From Sophora flavescens (Eukaryota; Streptophyta; Magnoliopsida; Fabales; Fabaceae), in the NCBI GenBank assembly GCA_030762895.1, contig CM061062.1, positions 134,895,104 through 134,959,103 of the forward strand: a DNA stretch of 64,000 bases, read 5' to 3'. Positions 11,801-23,477 of the stretch are shown in pieces (position 1 is the stretch's first letter; each line of letters begins with the position of its first letter). The notes below the pieces were generated by a model, which worked only from the letters and a program-made list of their open reading frames with translations, had not been told where the DNA came from and ran no database searches. The translations under genes were made by a program, and so were the position numbers.

Positions 11801-14113
11801 AAAAGACCATGTTTACTTGTCCCTATGGCACTTTTGCCTATAGAAGAATGCCTTTTGGTCTATGTAATGCACCGGATACTTTTCAAAGATGCAGGACTGC
11901 AATTTTTTTCTGAATTTATTGAAAACATCATGAAGGTTTTTATGGATGATTTTTCTGTTTATGGAACTACCTTTGATGACTGTTTAACAAATTTGTCTAA
12001 GATTTTGCAGCGATGTGAAGAAACCAATTTGGTATTGAATTGGGAATAATGCCATTTTATGGTAAAAGAAGGTATAGTGCTTGGGCACTTGATTTCTGGT
12101 AGAGGTATTGAGGTGGATAGGGCCAAAATAGATGTTATTGAAAATTTGCCCCCACCGGTAAATGTGAAAGGAGTTAGAAGTTTCTGGGGACACGCCGGGT
12201 TTTACCGGCGCTTCATCAAAGATTTTTCAAAAATTTCTAAACCCTTATCTAACCTATTAATGAAAGATGTTCCATTTGATTTTAATGAGGAATGTTTGAG
12301 TGCATTTTATAGGTTGAAGGAAGCTTTGACCACCACTCCCATTTTGCAAACACCAGAGTGGAATGAGCCATTTGAAGTAATGTGTGATGCTAGTGACTAC
12401 GCCGTGGGAGCGGTGTTGGGACAAAGGATAGACAAGAAGGTTCATGCAATATACTATGCAAGCAAAACTCTAGATGGAGCTCAAGCCAATTATGCCACAA
12501 CCGAGAAAGAGTTACTTGCGATTGTCTTTGCATTCGAGAAATTCATATCATACCTTGTGGGGTCTAAAGTCATAGTGTACACGGACCACTCCGCACTAAA
12601 GCACCTCATGACTAAGAAGGAAGCAAAGCTAAGACTCATCCAATGGATTCTCCTTCTGCAAGAATTTGACTTGGAGATTCGGGACCGGAAAGGGACGGAG
12701 AACTTGGTTGCGGACCACTTATTCAGACTTGAACCATTGGAACATGAGAATGACAACTTGCCGATAGATGATTCTTTCCCCGATGAGCAATTGTTCACCA
12801 TCTTGGGAGAGAATGCTCCATGGTATGCGGACTTTGTGAATTATTTTGTATGTGGGATTCTACCATCGGAGTTTAATTATCAACAAAAGAAGAAGTTCTT
12901 TTCCGATCTCAAGAACTACGTGTGGGATGAGCCTTACATTTTCCGCAAGTGTGCGGATAAAATTTACAGAAGGTGTATTTCGGAAGCCGAGGTTCCAAGT
13001 ATCTTGAGTTGTTGTCATTCCTCATCTTACGGGGGACATGCTAGTGCCTCGAAGACAGCAGTAAAAGTGCTTCAAGCTGGTTTCTATTGGCCTCATATTT
13101 TCAGAGATGCCCGAATGTTCGTGCTTGCTTGTGATCCATGTCAAAGAACGGGGAACATCTCTAAGAAGCATGAAATGCCACTCAACACTATGCTAGAAGT
13201 GGAGACATTTGATGTTTGGGGAGTTGACTACATGGGACCCTTTCCTTCCTTTTGCAATAATAAGTTCATCCTTGTAGCAGTTGATTACGTCTCTAAATGG
13301 GTGGAAGCCATTCCTTCCCCAACAAGTGATGCAAAAACCATAATCAAACTATTCAAGAAGGTGATTTATCCAAGGTTTGGAATTCCAAGGGCAGTCATTA
13401 GTGATGGAGGATTGCACTTCATTGAAAAACAATTTGAAAAACTCCTACTCAAATATGGAGTCACTCATAGGGTTGCTACATCTTACCACCCTCAGACAAG
13501 TGGGCAAGTCGAGGTTTCCAATCGAAAGATAAAGAGCATTCTGGAGAAGACCGTTTCAGGTTCGAGAAAGGACTGGTCCTTAAAGCTTGATGATGCTCTT
13601 TGGGCTTACCGCACGGCTTACAAGACTCCTATCGGGATGACCCCCTTTAGACTTATTTACGGTAAGCCATGTCACTTACCAGTCGAGCTTGAGCATAATA
13701 TTTTGTGGGCTATTAAGATGCTAAATTTTGATATAAAAGTCACTGGGGAAAAGAGAATCCTTCAACTTCAGGAACTTGATGAGCTAAGATTGGATTCTTA
13801 TGAGTCCGCACGATCTTACAAGGAGAGAACAAAGAAGTGGCATGATAAGCATATCCTTCGTAGAGAATTCCATGAAGGAGAACTAGTGCTACTCTACAAC
13901 TCGAGGTTGCAGTTATTCCCAGGAAAGCTCAAGTCTAGATGGTCTGGACCATTTTAAGTAATGAAAGTATTTCCGTATGGTGCCGTCGAGGTTTGGAACA
14001 AGGAACGTGGAACATTCAAGGTCAATGGACAGAGACTGAAACACTACCTTGGAGAACATCTACTTGAGCAGGAGGTTGCGATTTCCCTCCTCGATCCAAC
14101 ATCGAAGGATTGA
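8867..14113 (+). pseudogene. Gypsy gag-pol (gag, protease, RT, RNase H, integrase), inactivated
   Basis: Gag (8867-10000) has the retrotransposon gag core AWLKQVPANTLSTWDQLEQA and a zinc-knuckle remnant (CEICGMQGHDIMECP, about 9800). The protease motif DLGASASLMP is at about 10615. RT (about 11400-12100) has PLPFIDQMLERL and the catalytic VFMDDFSVYG (about 11937). RNase H follows (CDASDYAVGAVLG, about 12380; YTDHSALKHL). Integrase carries an HHCC finger (about 13015-13155), then VDYMGPFPS, SDGGLHF and QVEVSNRK as the D, D and E motifs. Breaks: stops at 9137, 9197, 12047 and 13955, a frameshift near 10690-10696 and another near 11905-11912. After the last stop the frame continues to TGA 14111-14113. 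It cannot encode a functional polyprotein but is otherwise nearly complete. Confidence 0.9.
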
Positions 14114-14289
14114 AAGGACCATGGTCAAGATTAGGACCGTAAATAAGCGTTTCTTGGGAGGCAACCCAAGCTTTCTTTCCCTACTTAGTTTGTTTTTGAA
14201 TTTTGTTTTTGAATAATCGAGAAGAATTAGAGAAGAAAGATCATAAATATACAGATTTGCCAAGTGTTTCAGGTCAGTAAGGCATGAAG

Positions 14290-14670
14290 AGTGACAAGGG
14301 CATGGAAAGTGAAGTCAGAATCAATCACGCCCACGCCGTGACATGGTTCACGGCTGTGATGAGTCAACAGTTGAAGTCAGACAGTATCACGGCCCAGCGT
14401 GACTGCCATCACGGGCGTGACAAGAAGGCCCTAGAAGATCAGAATCCATCACGGCCTAGCCGTGATGCATGTCACGGTCGTGATGTGAAGACCTAGAAGG
14501 GTCAGAAAAGATCACGACCGTGATAGGCAGCTGAAGCAGGACAGATTCCATCACGGGCCAGCCGTGATACGCATCACGCCTGTGAAACAGGATTTACCTG
14601 ACACAGAACGCATCACGACCTGCCCGTGATGTGGGTCACGGCCGTGACGCGTGTTTAGCTCAGTCTTTTT
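14290..14670. repeat. Palindromic TCACGGCCGTGA-type array after pol
   Basis: Ten or more variants of TCACGGCCGTGA or TCACGGCCTAGCCGTGA occur at 20-50 bp spacing, separated by purine-rich text such as GAAGACCTAGAAGGGTCAG. The same motif family occurs within the LTR (about 17905-18140), in the antisense LTR fragment (3967-4200), and at 61875-62012. Each unit can form a short hairpin. No coding frame supports it. Confidence 0.8.
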
Positions 14671-15095
14671 AAACGCATCACGGCCTCCCATCTGCTACAA
14701 ACCCTTAACTCTCTTCATCTTCTCCACCTCCATAGCCACCAAGCTCCCACCCTTCATTCCAACCCCTCCTTTCCCTCATCTCACACTCATCAACGCAACC
14801 CCCCTCAACCCAAACCCACCATCTTCCTCTTCATCCACTCATCTTCTTCTTCTTCCTCTCACAACCTCCACCATACCCATTCACCCAAAAAGATTAAAAA
14901 CTCACCTCCCCCATTATACCCATACCGAACCAGCCCTACTCCCTTGCTCCCTAGACCTAACCCAACAAAATCCACTAGTCAAATCCTTCAATTTTAGGCA
15001 AAATCAAAAAGTCCCAATTTTGAAACCCTGACCCTAAAAATCCGAATTTTAGAAACAGCGAAGAAGGGTATTGTGGATTTTGGTGCTCTGAGATC

Positions 15096-16320
15096 ATGGC
15101 AACCAAACGTCAAAGGGCAACCGAAGCCTCACGCCCTCGCACCAGAGGAAACAGGAACCCAGGTAACTACTCTGACTCTGACTCCTCTAACTCTGAGACT
15201 GATGAACATGGGTATGGGATTGTTTTCAAGGATAATGCTCAACGAGATAGATTCAATGCTTTGAAAAATAGGAAGATAGTCCAAACGAAATATCTTGATG
15301 ATGCATGTATAGACACCCTAGGCCTGACTGTTGACATCAATTGGATGTTAGAAAACATAGGATGGAGGGAGTTTGCTCGCACTAGATACCCTGCATTTGC
15401 TGGCCCTACTCTGGAGTTCTTAAGCTCTCTGAATGCAGAAATTCTCCAAGGGCCGCATTGCCAAGAAGGACGGATTACATTCCGGCTCTTCAACCAGGAC
15501 TTTGTACTAACCCTAGCTGAGTTTAATGAGATTTTTGGTTTACCAGTAGGGGGTGAAACCCTTAGGGTTTAGTGCACATAGATTATGGTCAATAATTGAC
15601 TATGAAGGCAGGAGTTTTGACCCTCGGACATCCAAGTCCACAGCCTTTGCTAACCCAAGTATAAGATATATGCATAGGGTCATAGCCAACACCCTGTTTG
15701 GCCATGGAGAGAGTGACGGATCCGTCCTCCAGGACGAGGTCTTTATACTATGGGCCATGCTCCACTCTGAGAGCAACGTGGACACAGGGTCATTTTTGGC
15801 TAGGCACCTCTTAAAGGTCTCCAAGAGTTCGAGTGGCACTATTGTCATTGGTGGCTTGATCACCGCAATATGCCATCACTTCAACTTTGATCTGGATGGT
15901 TTTGAGGTCGCCCCAGGATGAACATGTATCACCTTGCAGGCCTGTGAGGCCATGGGGATGATCATCCAGGAGGATGATATGTACCACCTGAAACACCCAA
16001 GGCGCAGGCACCCAATTCCTCTCCCTAACCCCACACTTTTGGATGTAACAAATCCGGCAAATTGGAAAGTGCCGGTGGGAGAGGAGCCTCGGTCTACTAG
16101 GATACAAAGGCCGTTACGCCCACCACCGCAGGCTGGGCCGTCTGGGCACCCATCTTCTTCCTCTGCAGGTACGTCGTCCGATGATCCCTATGCGCGGTTC
16201 GCATCCACCTTTGACACTATCTTAGCGAACCAGGAGCGCATCATGGAGGAGCAACGTGAGGAGAGAGCCATGATCCAACAGCTCTATGACTGGCATCTGA
16301 GCCAGCACCCACCACCTTAG
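15096..16320 (+). pseudogene. Third ORF of the Athila-lineage element (env position)
   Basis: The first frame, 15096-15572, starts MATKRQRATEASRPR and has a basic N-terminus, a serine/aspartate stretch, and a globular region with DINWMLENIGWREFAR and FRLFNQDFVLTLAEFNEIFG. A frameshift near 15560 leads to a second frame that runs to 16320, interrupted only by a TGA at 15919, probably a former Trp codon. The C-terminal part is proline-rich and ends in a short coiled-coil-like segment (NQERIMEEQREERAMIQQL). This ORF class follows integrase in Athila/Calypso-type elements and is often called env-like or ATHILA ORF-1. I see no signal peptide or membrane segment, so envelope function is not supported. 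Its role is unknown. Confidence 0.7.
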
Positions 16321-17677
16321 TGAGTTATTTTTGTTTCTTTATTATTTTATTTTATCCTCCCTACGACTTAATTATTTACATTGGGGACAATGTAAGTTTT
16401 TAAGCTTAGGGTAGGGGTATTATTTTTGCATTTTTCATGTTGCATTCATATAGGCATAGTTTTGCATGATCACATGATTAGATTGTCATTTGCTTAGAGT
16501 ATGTATCCAATTGTGAGAACTTAGTGCCAAATGAATCGAGACAGTGAATTTTTGAACCCAATTTTTGTATTCTTGTGATAAGGCTAAAAATAAAAATGCT
16601 TGAGATGATCTTTTGATAGTTGATAATTAGTATGTGGTTCCTTAGATTTGTGTTTCTCATTGATTTTAAACTACTAAATGTGAGATTTTTGAGCCTAAAA
16701 GGGGTACTCACTAAATCTACTAAATCTACCCCATTCTTTGTGATTGAGTGTTTTATTCCTCTAGGATTGTATTCTCTAGAACATGACGTGAAACCGTTTT
16801 GAAACTTAAAAATTTTTGAAAACATATTTGAAAATGATTGAGGAACCAGGTATTTTTCTGGCCTTCTGAGCTTTGATTGATTAAATGCTACCCCTTAGTT
16901 GCCCAGTTGTGAGCCTAAAAGAATAAAATACTTTTCTTGGTACCTTGAAATATTTTGATGAATGATGCTTGGTATGACACCTTTTAAAGTATTGCAAAAA
17001 GGGTAAAAAGGTAGTTTGAAAAATAAATTGTGGGATGAGAAAGTTAGAAAAATATTTCTCTTAAGTTGAAAATCTCCCCTTCTCCAAATAAATAAAATAA
17101 ATAAAAATGGAGAAGGGGATGAGAAAAAGGAAGTGAGAAACAAAATAAAAAAAATAAAAAAAAAGGGAAGAAAGAAAGAAAGGTGGAAAAGTGAACTAAA
17201 GCTCAAAAAAGTATTTTAGAAGGCTGTCATGCTTTGCATTGTTTGATATTTTGTTTAGCCTTCTTGAATTTTCCTTTTCTTGATTTCCCCACCTAACAAT
17301 TAATCCTATGGCCCCATTACAACCAAAATAAAAGACCTCTTGATTCTTTTGTGTTTTCATTAATAAAGTAGAGATTTGGTTAATAGTCAAGCTTATGGTA
17401 GAATACCTTCCTTGAGGAAATTGAGCGAATTGTTTCATATCCTTGAACACTTGAGTGAGGTGATAAGAGCGCCCGAATTAGTGAGAGATATGAATTTAGG
17501 GAACCTAAGCTTCTAATTGGACTTGAAATTGATTGTCTCTTGGGTACTTATTTGAATATGCCTGTCACTTAGATTAGTTACTCGGGTTCTTGGTTCATTA
17601 TCCATGCTCTGATTGATTATCTTTTCTGGCCTTAGTAATTGCTTGAGGACAAGCAAAGTCTTAAGCTTGGGGTAGTT
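16321..17677 (+). other. Gypsy 3' non-coding region with polypurine tract
   Basis: No coding signal. The sequence AAGCTTGGGGTAG at about 17664-17675, directly before the LTR, is the polypurine tract. A similar segment, TTAAGCTTAGGGTAGGGG, occurs at about 16399-16416 and may be a second, internal tract. A/G-rich stretches occupy 17085-17190. Confidence 0.65.
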
Positions 17678-19095
17678 TGATGAGTGTGATTTCACCTCAT
17701 ATTTCATTGACATTTTGCATGCATTTTCATATAGTTTAGGCATTTCTAATTTGATTTTTGTTAGTTTTTACCTTGGAACGGGTAAGGCGGTTTTGTAATG
17801 TTGTTGTGCAGGAATTAAGGATTAAATGCTCAGGATTAACCATGATGGAGCTTGCATGAAGATGGGGCTTGAAAAGCAAGAGAATGAGACAAACAGAACT
17901 AATCATGACCTAGCCATGATGGCCATCACGGCCGTAATCGAGTAGAGCTGAAAAGAAAGAATGGAAAAGTCAGAGCTGGTCACGGCCGTGACATGCCAAC
18001 TGAACCAGACCCTCACAGGCAGAATTGATCACGGCTAAGCCGTGATGGTGGTCACAGCTGTGACAGACCAACCAGCAAAGCAACTTCCAAGTCAGAATCC
18101 GTCACGGCCTAGCCGTGACAGGCATCACGGTCGTGAAGCGCAATATATGGATCTTTAGAAACTGATTTGATATGAATTTGTGATTGATTGGGATTCAAGT
18201 TACCCTAATCTATAAATAGAGCACTTAGGCTCGAAAATAGAGGACTTTGGGGGGGGGGGGGCTGCTACCTTAGGCAAAATTAGGATTTCTCATCTTCTCC
18301 AATTTCTTCTTCTCTTTTAGGTTTTCTTTCATGTTTTTGTTAATCAAGCTTACTCTTAACATGGCAATGTTTGAGTAGTAGTTTTATTTCTGGGGATTGG
18401 GGCTATGCCCAAGATCTGTTTTATGTTATGAATTGATATTTTCTCTTTGTTAATTTCGATTTCGCTTTCGATTTGGTTTCTATCGCATGAATTACTTGTG
18501 AATCTGGTGCGCACTTATTTGCATGTCATAGATACTCTAAGGAGGAACCTAGGGAACCTAGCGGTGAACTTAGGTATTGGATCTATAGGAATCCAACTTA
18601 GGACTTAAATCACGAGAGTTAGAAGCGGTCCTTCGAGGGTTCACGAATTGTCACAAAGCTTAAAGGGTTCAATCTAAATTCAAGTACCACGAGAGTATGG
18701 GTTGGTTTAATTGGGCACGGTTTTTGTAACCCGAGAGGGAGAATTAACTTATTGAGGATAAATTCGCCTTCAAAGCAATTTTGATAATTAACAAGGGGTA
18801 GTCAATTTGGTAACTTGAACAATCTTGTTGGTAACCCAATTCCTAGGAATCTCTTTAGATTTGAAAAACCCCTAATTGATTTACTTTCCTATTTTAATTG
18901 ATTGCGTTCTTAAATATTTGATTTTCTACGTTAATTCTTATTACAAAAATCAAATCTTTTCAAAATCCTTTTTTTATATAGTCTAGTTTAATTGATTTAA
19001 TAATTAATTGTTATTTGAGATCACGGTCTCTGTGGGATCGATCTTTTTATTACTTGACGACGAATCCAGTACACTTGCCGGAATCCACGCCATCA
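17678..19095 (+). repeat. 3' LTR of the gypsy element (1418 bp)
   Basis: It starts TGATGAGTGTGATT directly after the polypurine tract and ends CGCCATCA, the same end as the 5' LTR. It contains the palindrome array (about 17905-18140), a TATA box (TATAAATA 18211-18218), a run of G at about 18249-18262, and a 10-bp duplication near 18550 that is absent from the 5' LTR. Confidence 0.9.
18211..18218 (+). promoter_or_regulatory. TATA box of gypsy 3' LTR
   Basis: TATAAATA followed by GAGCACTTAGG. The antisense LTR fragment has the corresponding site as CTATTTATA near 3888. The 5' LTR has lost this part. Confidence 0.55.
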
Positions 19096-22000
19096 GTAAA
19101 TTAGGAGAAGAACAAGGGCAAGGACAAGTTCAGGTCCTGTACTTCTGTCTTGAGGCTAATATGCAGGGTTGCAAAGGAAGGCTACTTTCATTGCGGTTTG
19201 ACCAGACATTGAAAAACTGCCAGAAGGTACAAGAAAGAGTATGACAGAAGAAAGGAAGTATGACTTCCTCTTCGACCATTGTGTTATATAAGTCAGCCTA
19301 CTTTTCAAATTCATGGGTATTTGATACCGCATGTGGATCTCACATCAATGTGAAGGATCAATGGGAGTGGGACGTTGACTAAAGGTGAAGTCAACCTGTC
19401 AACAGGAAATGGAGTAAAAGTTGCAGCATTAACTATAGAAGTTTTTGACTTTGCCTTCGGGACATGTTTTGGAACTAAATAAATGTTATTATGTTCCAGC
19501 TATTGGTAGAAATATTAGTCACATGATATTTTCTATGCTATGTTTTTTGATAATGGACTTGATGTCCTTAATCTTGATATGCCCATATATAATATAAATG
19601 CGATAGGGGTCAAACCAAGTGATTTGAACCCTACATGACTTTGACACTATCGTTTAGGCCATATAGGTGAGAAACGCATATCCAAGCTCCATAAGGATGG
19701 ACTCTTGGACTCATTCGATTGTGAATCGTTTGATGTGTGCGAATCTTGCTTGTTGGGGAAGATAACTAATGCCCTATTCACCAGGCAAGGTGAAAGGGCC
19801 AGTGATCTCTTGGGCATGATACATTTTAATGTATGTGGACCCCTAAACAAGTATGTTAGAGGTGGTTATCCTTACTTCGTCACGTTTACCGATGATTTCA
19901 GTAGATATGGATTTGTGTATCTCATGGAACACAAGTCTAAAACCTTTGAAAAGTTCAAATAGTTCAAGAATGAAGTGGAGAACCAACTTGGCAAAAGCAC
20001 TAAAGCCATACGATCAGATCATGGTGGAGAATACTTGAGCCAAGAGTTTGATGACTATCTAAGAGACTATGGGATAGTTTCCCAACTCATACCTTCTAGA
20101 ACTCCACAATGGAATAGCGTCTCAGAAAGGAGGAATCGCATCTTGTTAGACATGGTATGCTCTATGATAAGTCATTGACACATTTTAAGACACTTTCTGG
20201 GTTTTTTCTCTAATTACAGCTGCATTCACTCTTAACCGTGTTCCATCTAAGGCGGTTGAAAAGACTCCATATGAGATATGGATGGACCGAAGGCCCAGTT
20301 TGTCATTTATGATGATTTAGGTATGTCAGGTTTATGTGAAACGTTTTATGATGGATAAACTTGGGCCCAAATCGGATAAGTGTATATTTATGGGATATCC
20401 TAAGGAAACCAAAGGATATTACTTCTACAACACCTCCGAGGACAAAATGTTTGTCGCTAGGACTGGAGTATTCCTTGAGAAGGAATACATCTCTAAAGGA
20501 AACAGTGTGAGAATTGTAGAACATGAAGAAATCCAAGTACCACAAGATACTGACCCGCCTACAATGGAACAAGAAACGGTTCCACAAGACGTTATGGTTA
20601 AACCACCGGTTCAAGTAACACAAGACATGTGTAGGTCTAACACGCCACGTCGCCAACCTGAGAGATATGGACTTCTCCTTACTCAAGAAGGTGATGTGCT
20701 GCTTATGGATCAATATGAGACATTAACCTACCAAGAGGTCGTAATTGGACCAGAATCTGAGAAGTGGCTTGAGTCCATGTGATCCGAGATGGAATCCATG
20801 TACACGAACTAGGTAGGGACCTTGGTTGAGCCACCCGAAGGGGTAAAACCCATAGGGTGCAAATGGGTCTTCAAGAAGAAGACTGACATGGATGGTAAAG
20901 TGGGTACCTTTAAACTGTGACTGGTTGGGAAAGGTTTCAAGCAAATTCATGGTGTAGACCATGATGAAACTTTCTTCCCAACAGCGATGCTTAAATCTAT
21001 TCGGATTCTGCTTGCTATTGCTGCATACTATGACTATGAAATTTGGCAGATGGATGTCAAGACTGCATTCCTTGATGGGAATCTTCTCGAGGATGTGTAC
21101 ATGACACAAACCGAGGGCTTTGTCGATCCAAAGGATGTTAGAAAGATATGTAAGTTGCAAAGATCCATTGTTGGATTAAAGTTAGCTTCCAGAAGCTGGA
21201 ATCTTCATTTTGGTAAAGCTGTAAGACAGTTTGGATTTATCAAGAACGAGGGTGAACCTTGTGTGTACAAGAAGGTTAGTGGGAGTGAGATTGTCTTTCT
21301 CGTTTTGTATGTCGATGACATACTACTCATCAGAAACGATATCCCTACACTGCAAAATGTGAAAACATGGTTGGGGAATTGTTTCTTGAAGAAGGACTTG
21401 GGCGAGGCTTCCTACGTGTTAGGAATCAGGATCTATAGAGATAGATTGTTGAAGTTGTTGGGTCTTAGTCAGAGTACATTATGAACTACACCAATTGTCT
21501 TGTATGCTTTGAGCATGACAAGAAGGTGCCAATTGATATCGGTGAAGGTCACTAAACTGTAGTCAAGAACATCCTTAAGTATATGAGAAGAACTTAGGAT
21601 ACATTCTTGACAGCTGAAGGTGAGGAAGAAGTCATTGTAAGGTGTTACTTAGACAGTGTTTCCAAACCGATAAAGATTATTCCAGATCGCAGTCTGGATG
21701 TGTTTTATCTTAAAGGTGGCACTGTATACTTGGAAAAAGTTCCAAGTGAGAGACAATTATAGATTACATTACAGAGGCCAAGTATATAGTTGCCTTAAAT
21801 GTAGATTTAAAGGTCGTTTGGATCGGCAAGTTCATTTATGAACTAGGAATGATTCCTAACTTTGTGAACTCCATTGATCTCGTTGCGATGATGATGGAGT
21901 AATCACATAAGCTAAGGAAACATGATCTCACCAACGATCCGAACATATACTTAGGTGCTTCCGTCTCATCTGATAGATGATCAATAGAGGAGAAATGTGA

Positions 22001-22127
22001 ACATATGCAGAATGACAACACTAAATAATCCGCTAATGGAGCCTCTTTCTCAATGGCAGCATGACACTCACACTAGATCAATGTGTGTTAGATTGATGCC
22101 TGATTGGCTCTAGTGCTGGTGGGAGAT
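19096..22127 (+). pseudogene. Copia gag end and pol (protease, integrase, RT, RNase H), decayed
   Basis: The copia element resumes here after the gypsy insertion. A zinc-knuckle remnant lies at about 19165-19215 (CGLTRHWK in one frame), followed by a protease remnant (VFDTACGSH, about 19320). Pre-integrase and integrase occupy 19650-20180: CESCLLGK, then HFNVCGPL, RSDHGGEY and SERRNR. The first of the three catalytic positions, normally Asp in this motif, is Asn (codon 19828-19830). RT (20720-21480) has GCKWVFKKK, WQMDVKTAFLDGNLLEDVYM and the catalytic YVDDILL (about 21307-21327). An RNase H remnant runs to about 22020, full of stops. Stops also fall at 19960, 20780 and elsewhere. A short purine stretch (GGTGGGAGA) precedes the 3' LTR. 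Confidence 0.88.
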
Positions 22128-23477
22128 TGTTGGTGTAAGCCCAAGTGGCCAATCTATTTTGAATAGATTATTCTTTGTATCATGAATTTAATCATATATT
22201 TGACATATGAATAAAGTATTCATTTATTATGTTATTAGTTTATAGCATAATAAAGTCCTTAGAATAGGAAGTTCATTCAATGAGATATTAAGTACGCGAC
22301 TTAATCATGAGACCACATTGAATAATAGAACAATATTATTAAATATCCGTAGTCGAGTATTATTGTTAATTAGGACGACAATAATACATAGAGACTATTG
22401 TGTGAGTAGACCGATGACCACATCTCACGGGTCATGGATATGTGATATCAAGTCGGCACATAGGTATAAATATTAGGAGTAATATTTATACCGGATGAAC
22501 CATTATGATAATACTTCATAGTAGTTATGTAAGTGTCATAAGCATCTCATGGCGACCATAGTGGAGTAGTCTTTCGACTTGAAGTCACTAGGATTCCTAC
22601 ATGAAGAGTTGTAGGCTTTAATGCTATCAAACGTCAAGCGTAACAGGGTTATCATAAAGGTAGTTATTGGGCCTATAGTAAATCATGTTGAGGAGTTTGA
22701 GTGATGTAGACAGGATTCGTCCCTCCTACATAACAGGAGTAATGTCTTGGGGCCCTCGATAGAGTGAGATGTGAAATATGCGTGGCCACGCGAAAGAGGG
22801 CCAATATGTGATATTGGGCCCATCTGGGATTACACGTCTACTCAGGGATCGATGATTAAATAATTGAACATGAAAAGGATGACACTCTTATGTCTTGTGT
22901 TCTATTAAGATATATGGACGAAGGGACATTTACTACACAGTAATTTTTAGTCGCGGTAAGGCTAAAATCGGATCACTGATACTCTCTCTAATTGGGTAGT
23001 AATGATGCATTGCTAGATGCCTCTCATTATTTATAATATTTAATATTATAATTAATATTTGATATTATTATAATATTTGATATCATTGCCAATTTAGTGC
23101 GAGCTTATAGGGTCACACGCATAGAGCAAATGCGGAGCAATTATATTAATTAAATATAATTTAATTAATATAAGGACAATTGGGCTTGTAGTGTACAAAG
23201 CCCAATAGGGTAAGCAGTTAGGTTAATGGGAGCTACCAACTTATAAATAGAAGTGCTCTCCCCTCTAACCTTGTCTTGCTAACTGTGCCTCCCCGTAGCC
23301 GTCAGCTAGCACGAGACGCATAGCTCCGACGCCTATTTGCTCGCGTGGACTGAGTAGAGGTGCCGCCCCTTCGTGGCACTATTGATCCAAATGAATAGCA
23401 TGCTTCAAGAGGTAAACATAATAGTCTTTTGTGTGATTCATGTTTGTAATGCGTGTTCCATGAGAATGGTTTTCTTC
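22128..23477 (+). repeat. 3' LTR of the copia element, last 49 bp missing
   Basis: It starts TGTTGGTGTAAGCCC, as the 5' LTR does, and aligns through GAGAATGGTTTTCTTC. The 5' LTR continues 49 bp further to AACATAACA; here the text passes straight into the interrupted env-like ORF. A TATA box lies at 23242-23249. Because the end is lost, no target-site duplication can be confirmed against 2903-2907. Confidence 0.85.

Larger units (their letters stand above)
7868..19095 (+). mobile_element. Athila-lineage Ty3/gypsy retrotransposon, 5'-truncated
   Basis: Order: truncated 5' LTR, tRNA-Asp-type PBS, gag-pol, palindrome array, a third ORF in the env position, polypurine tract, full 3' LTR. The lineage call rests on the PBS TGGCGCCGTTGCCGGAGA, an RT carrying PLPFIDQMLERLA, LTRs beginning TGATGAG, and the long region after integrase with an extra ORF. 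It lies inside the copia element; the right junction is exactly at the LTR end (CCATCA, 19095), with copia gag sequence resuming at 19096. Confidence 0.88.

Noticed and set aside
14290..14670. CRISPR-like array of palindromic repeats
   Set aside because: Spacing is irregular, units vary, the genome is plant, and the motif belongs to a retrotransposon family.
14284..15031. Open frames of 70 and 126 codons between pol and the third ORF
   Set aside because: The first is the palindrome array; the second is a CT-rich leader-like stretch with no protein-like composition.
16478..17743. Four minus-strand frames of 76-115 codons
   Set aside because: Shadows in the non-coding 3' region of the gypsy element; low-complexity Phe/Ser/Lys translations.
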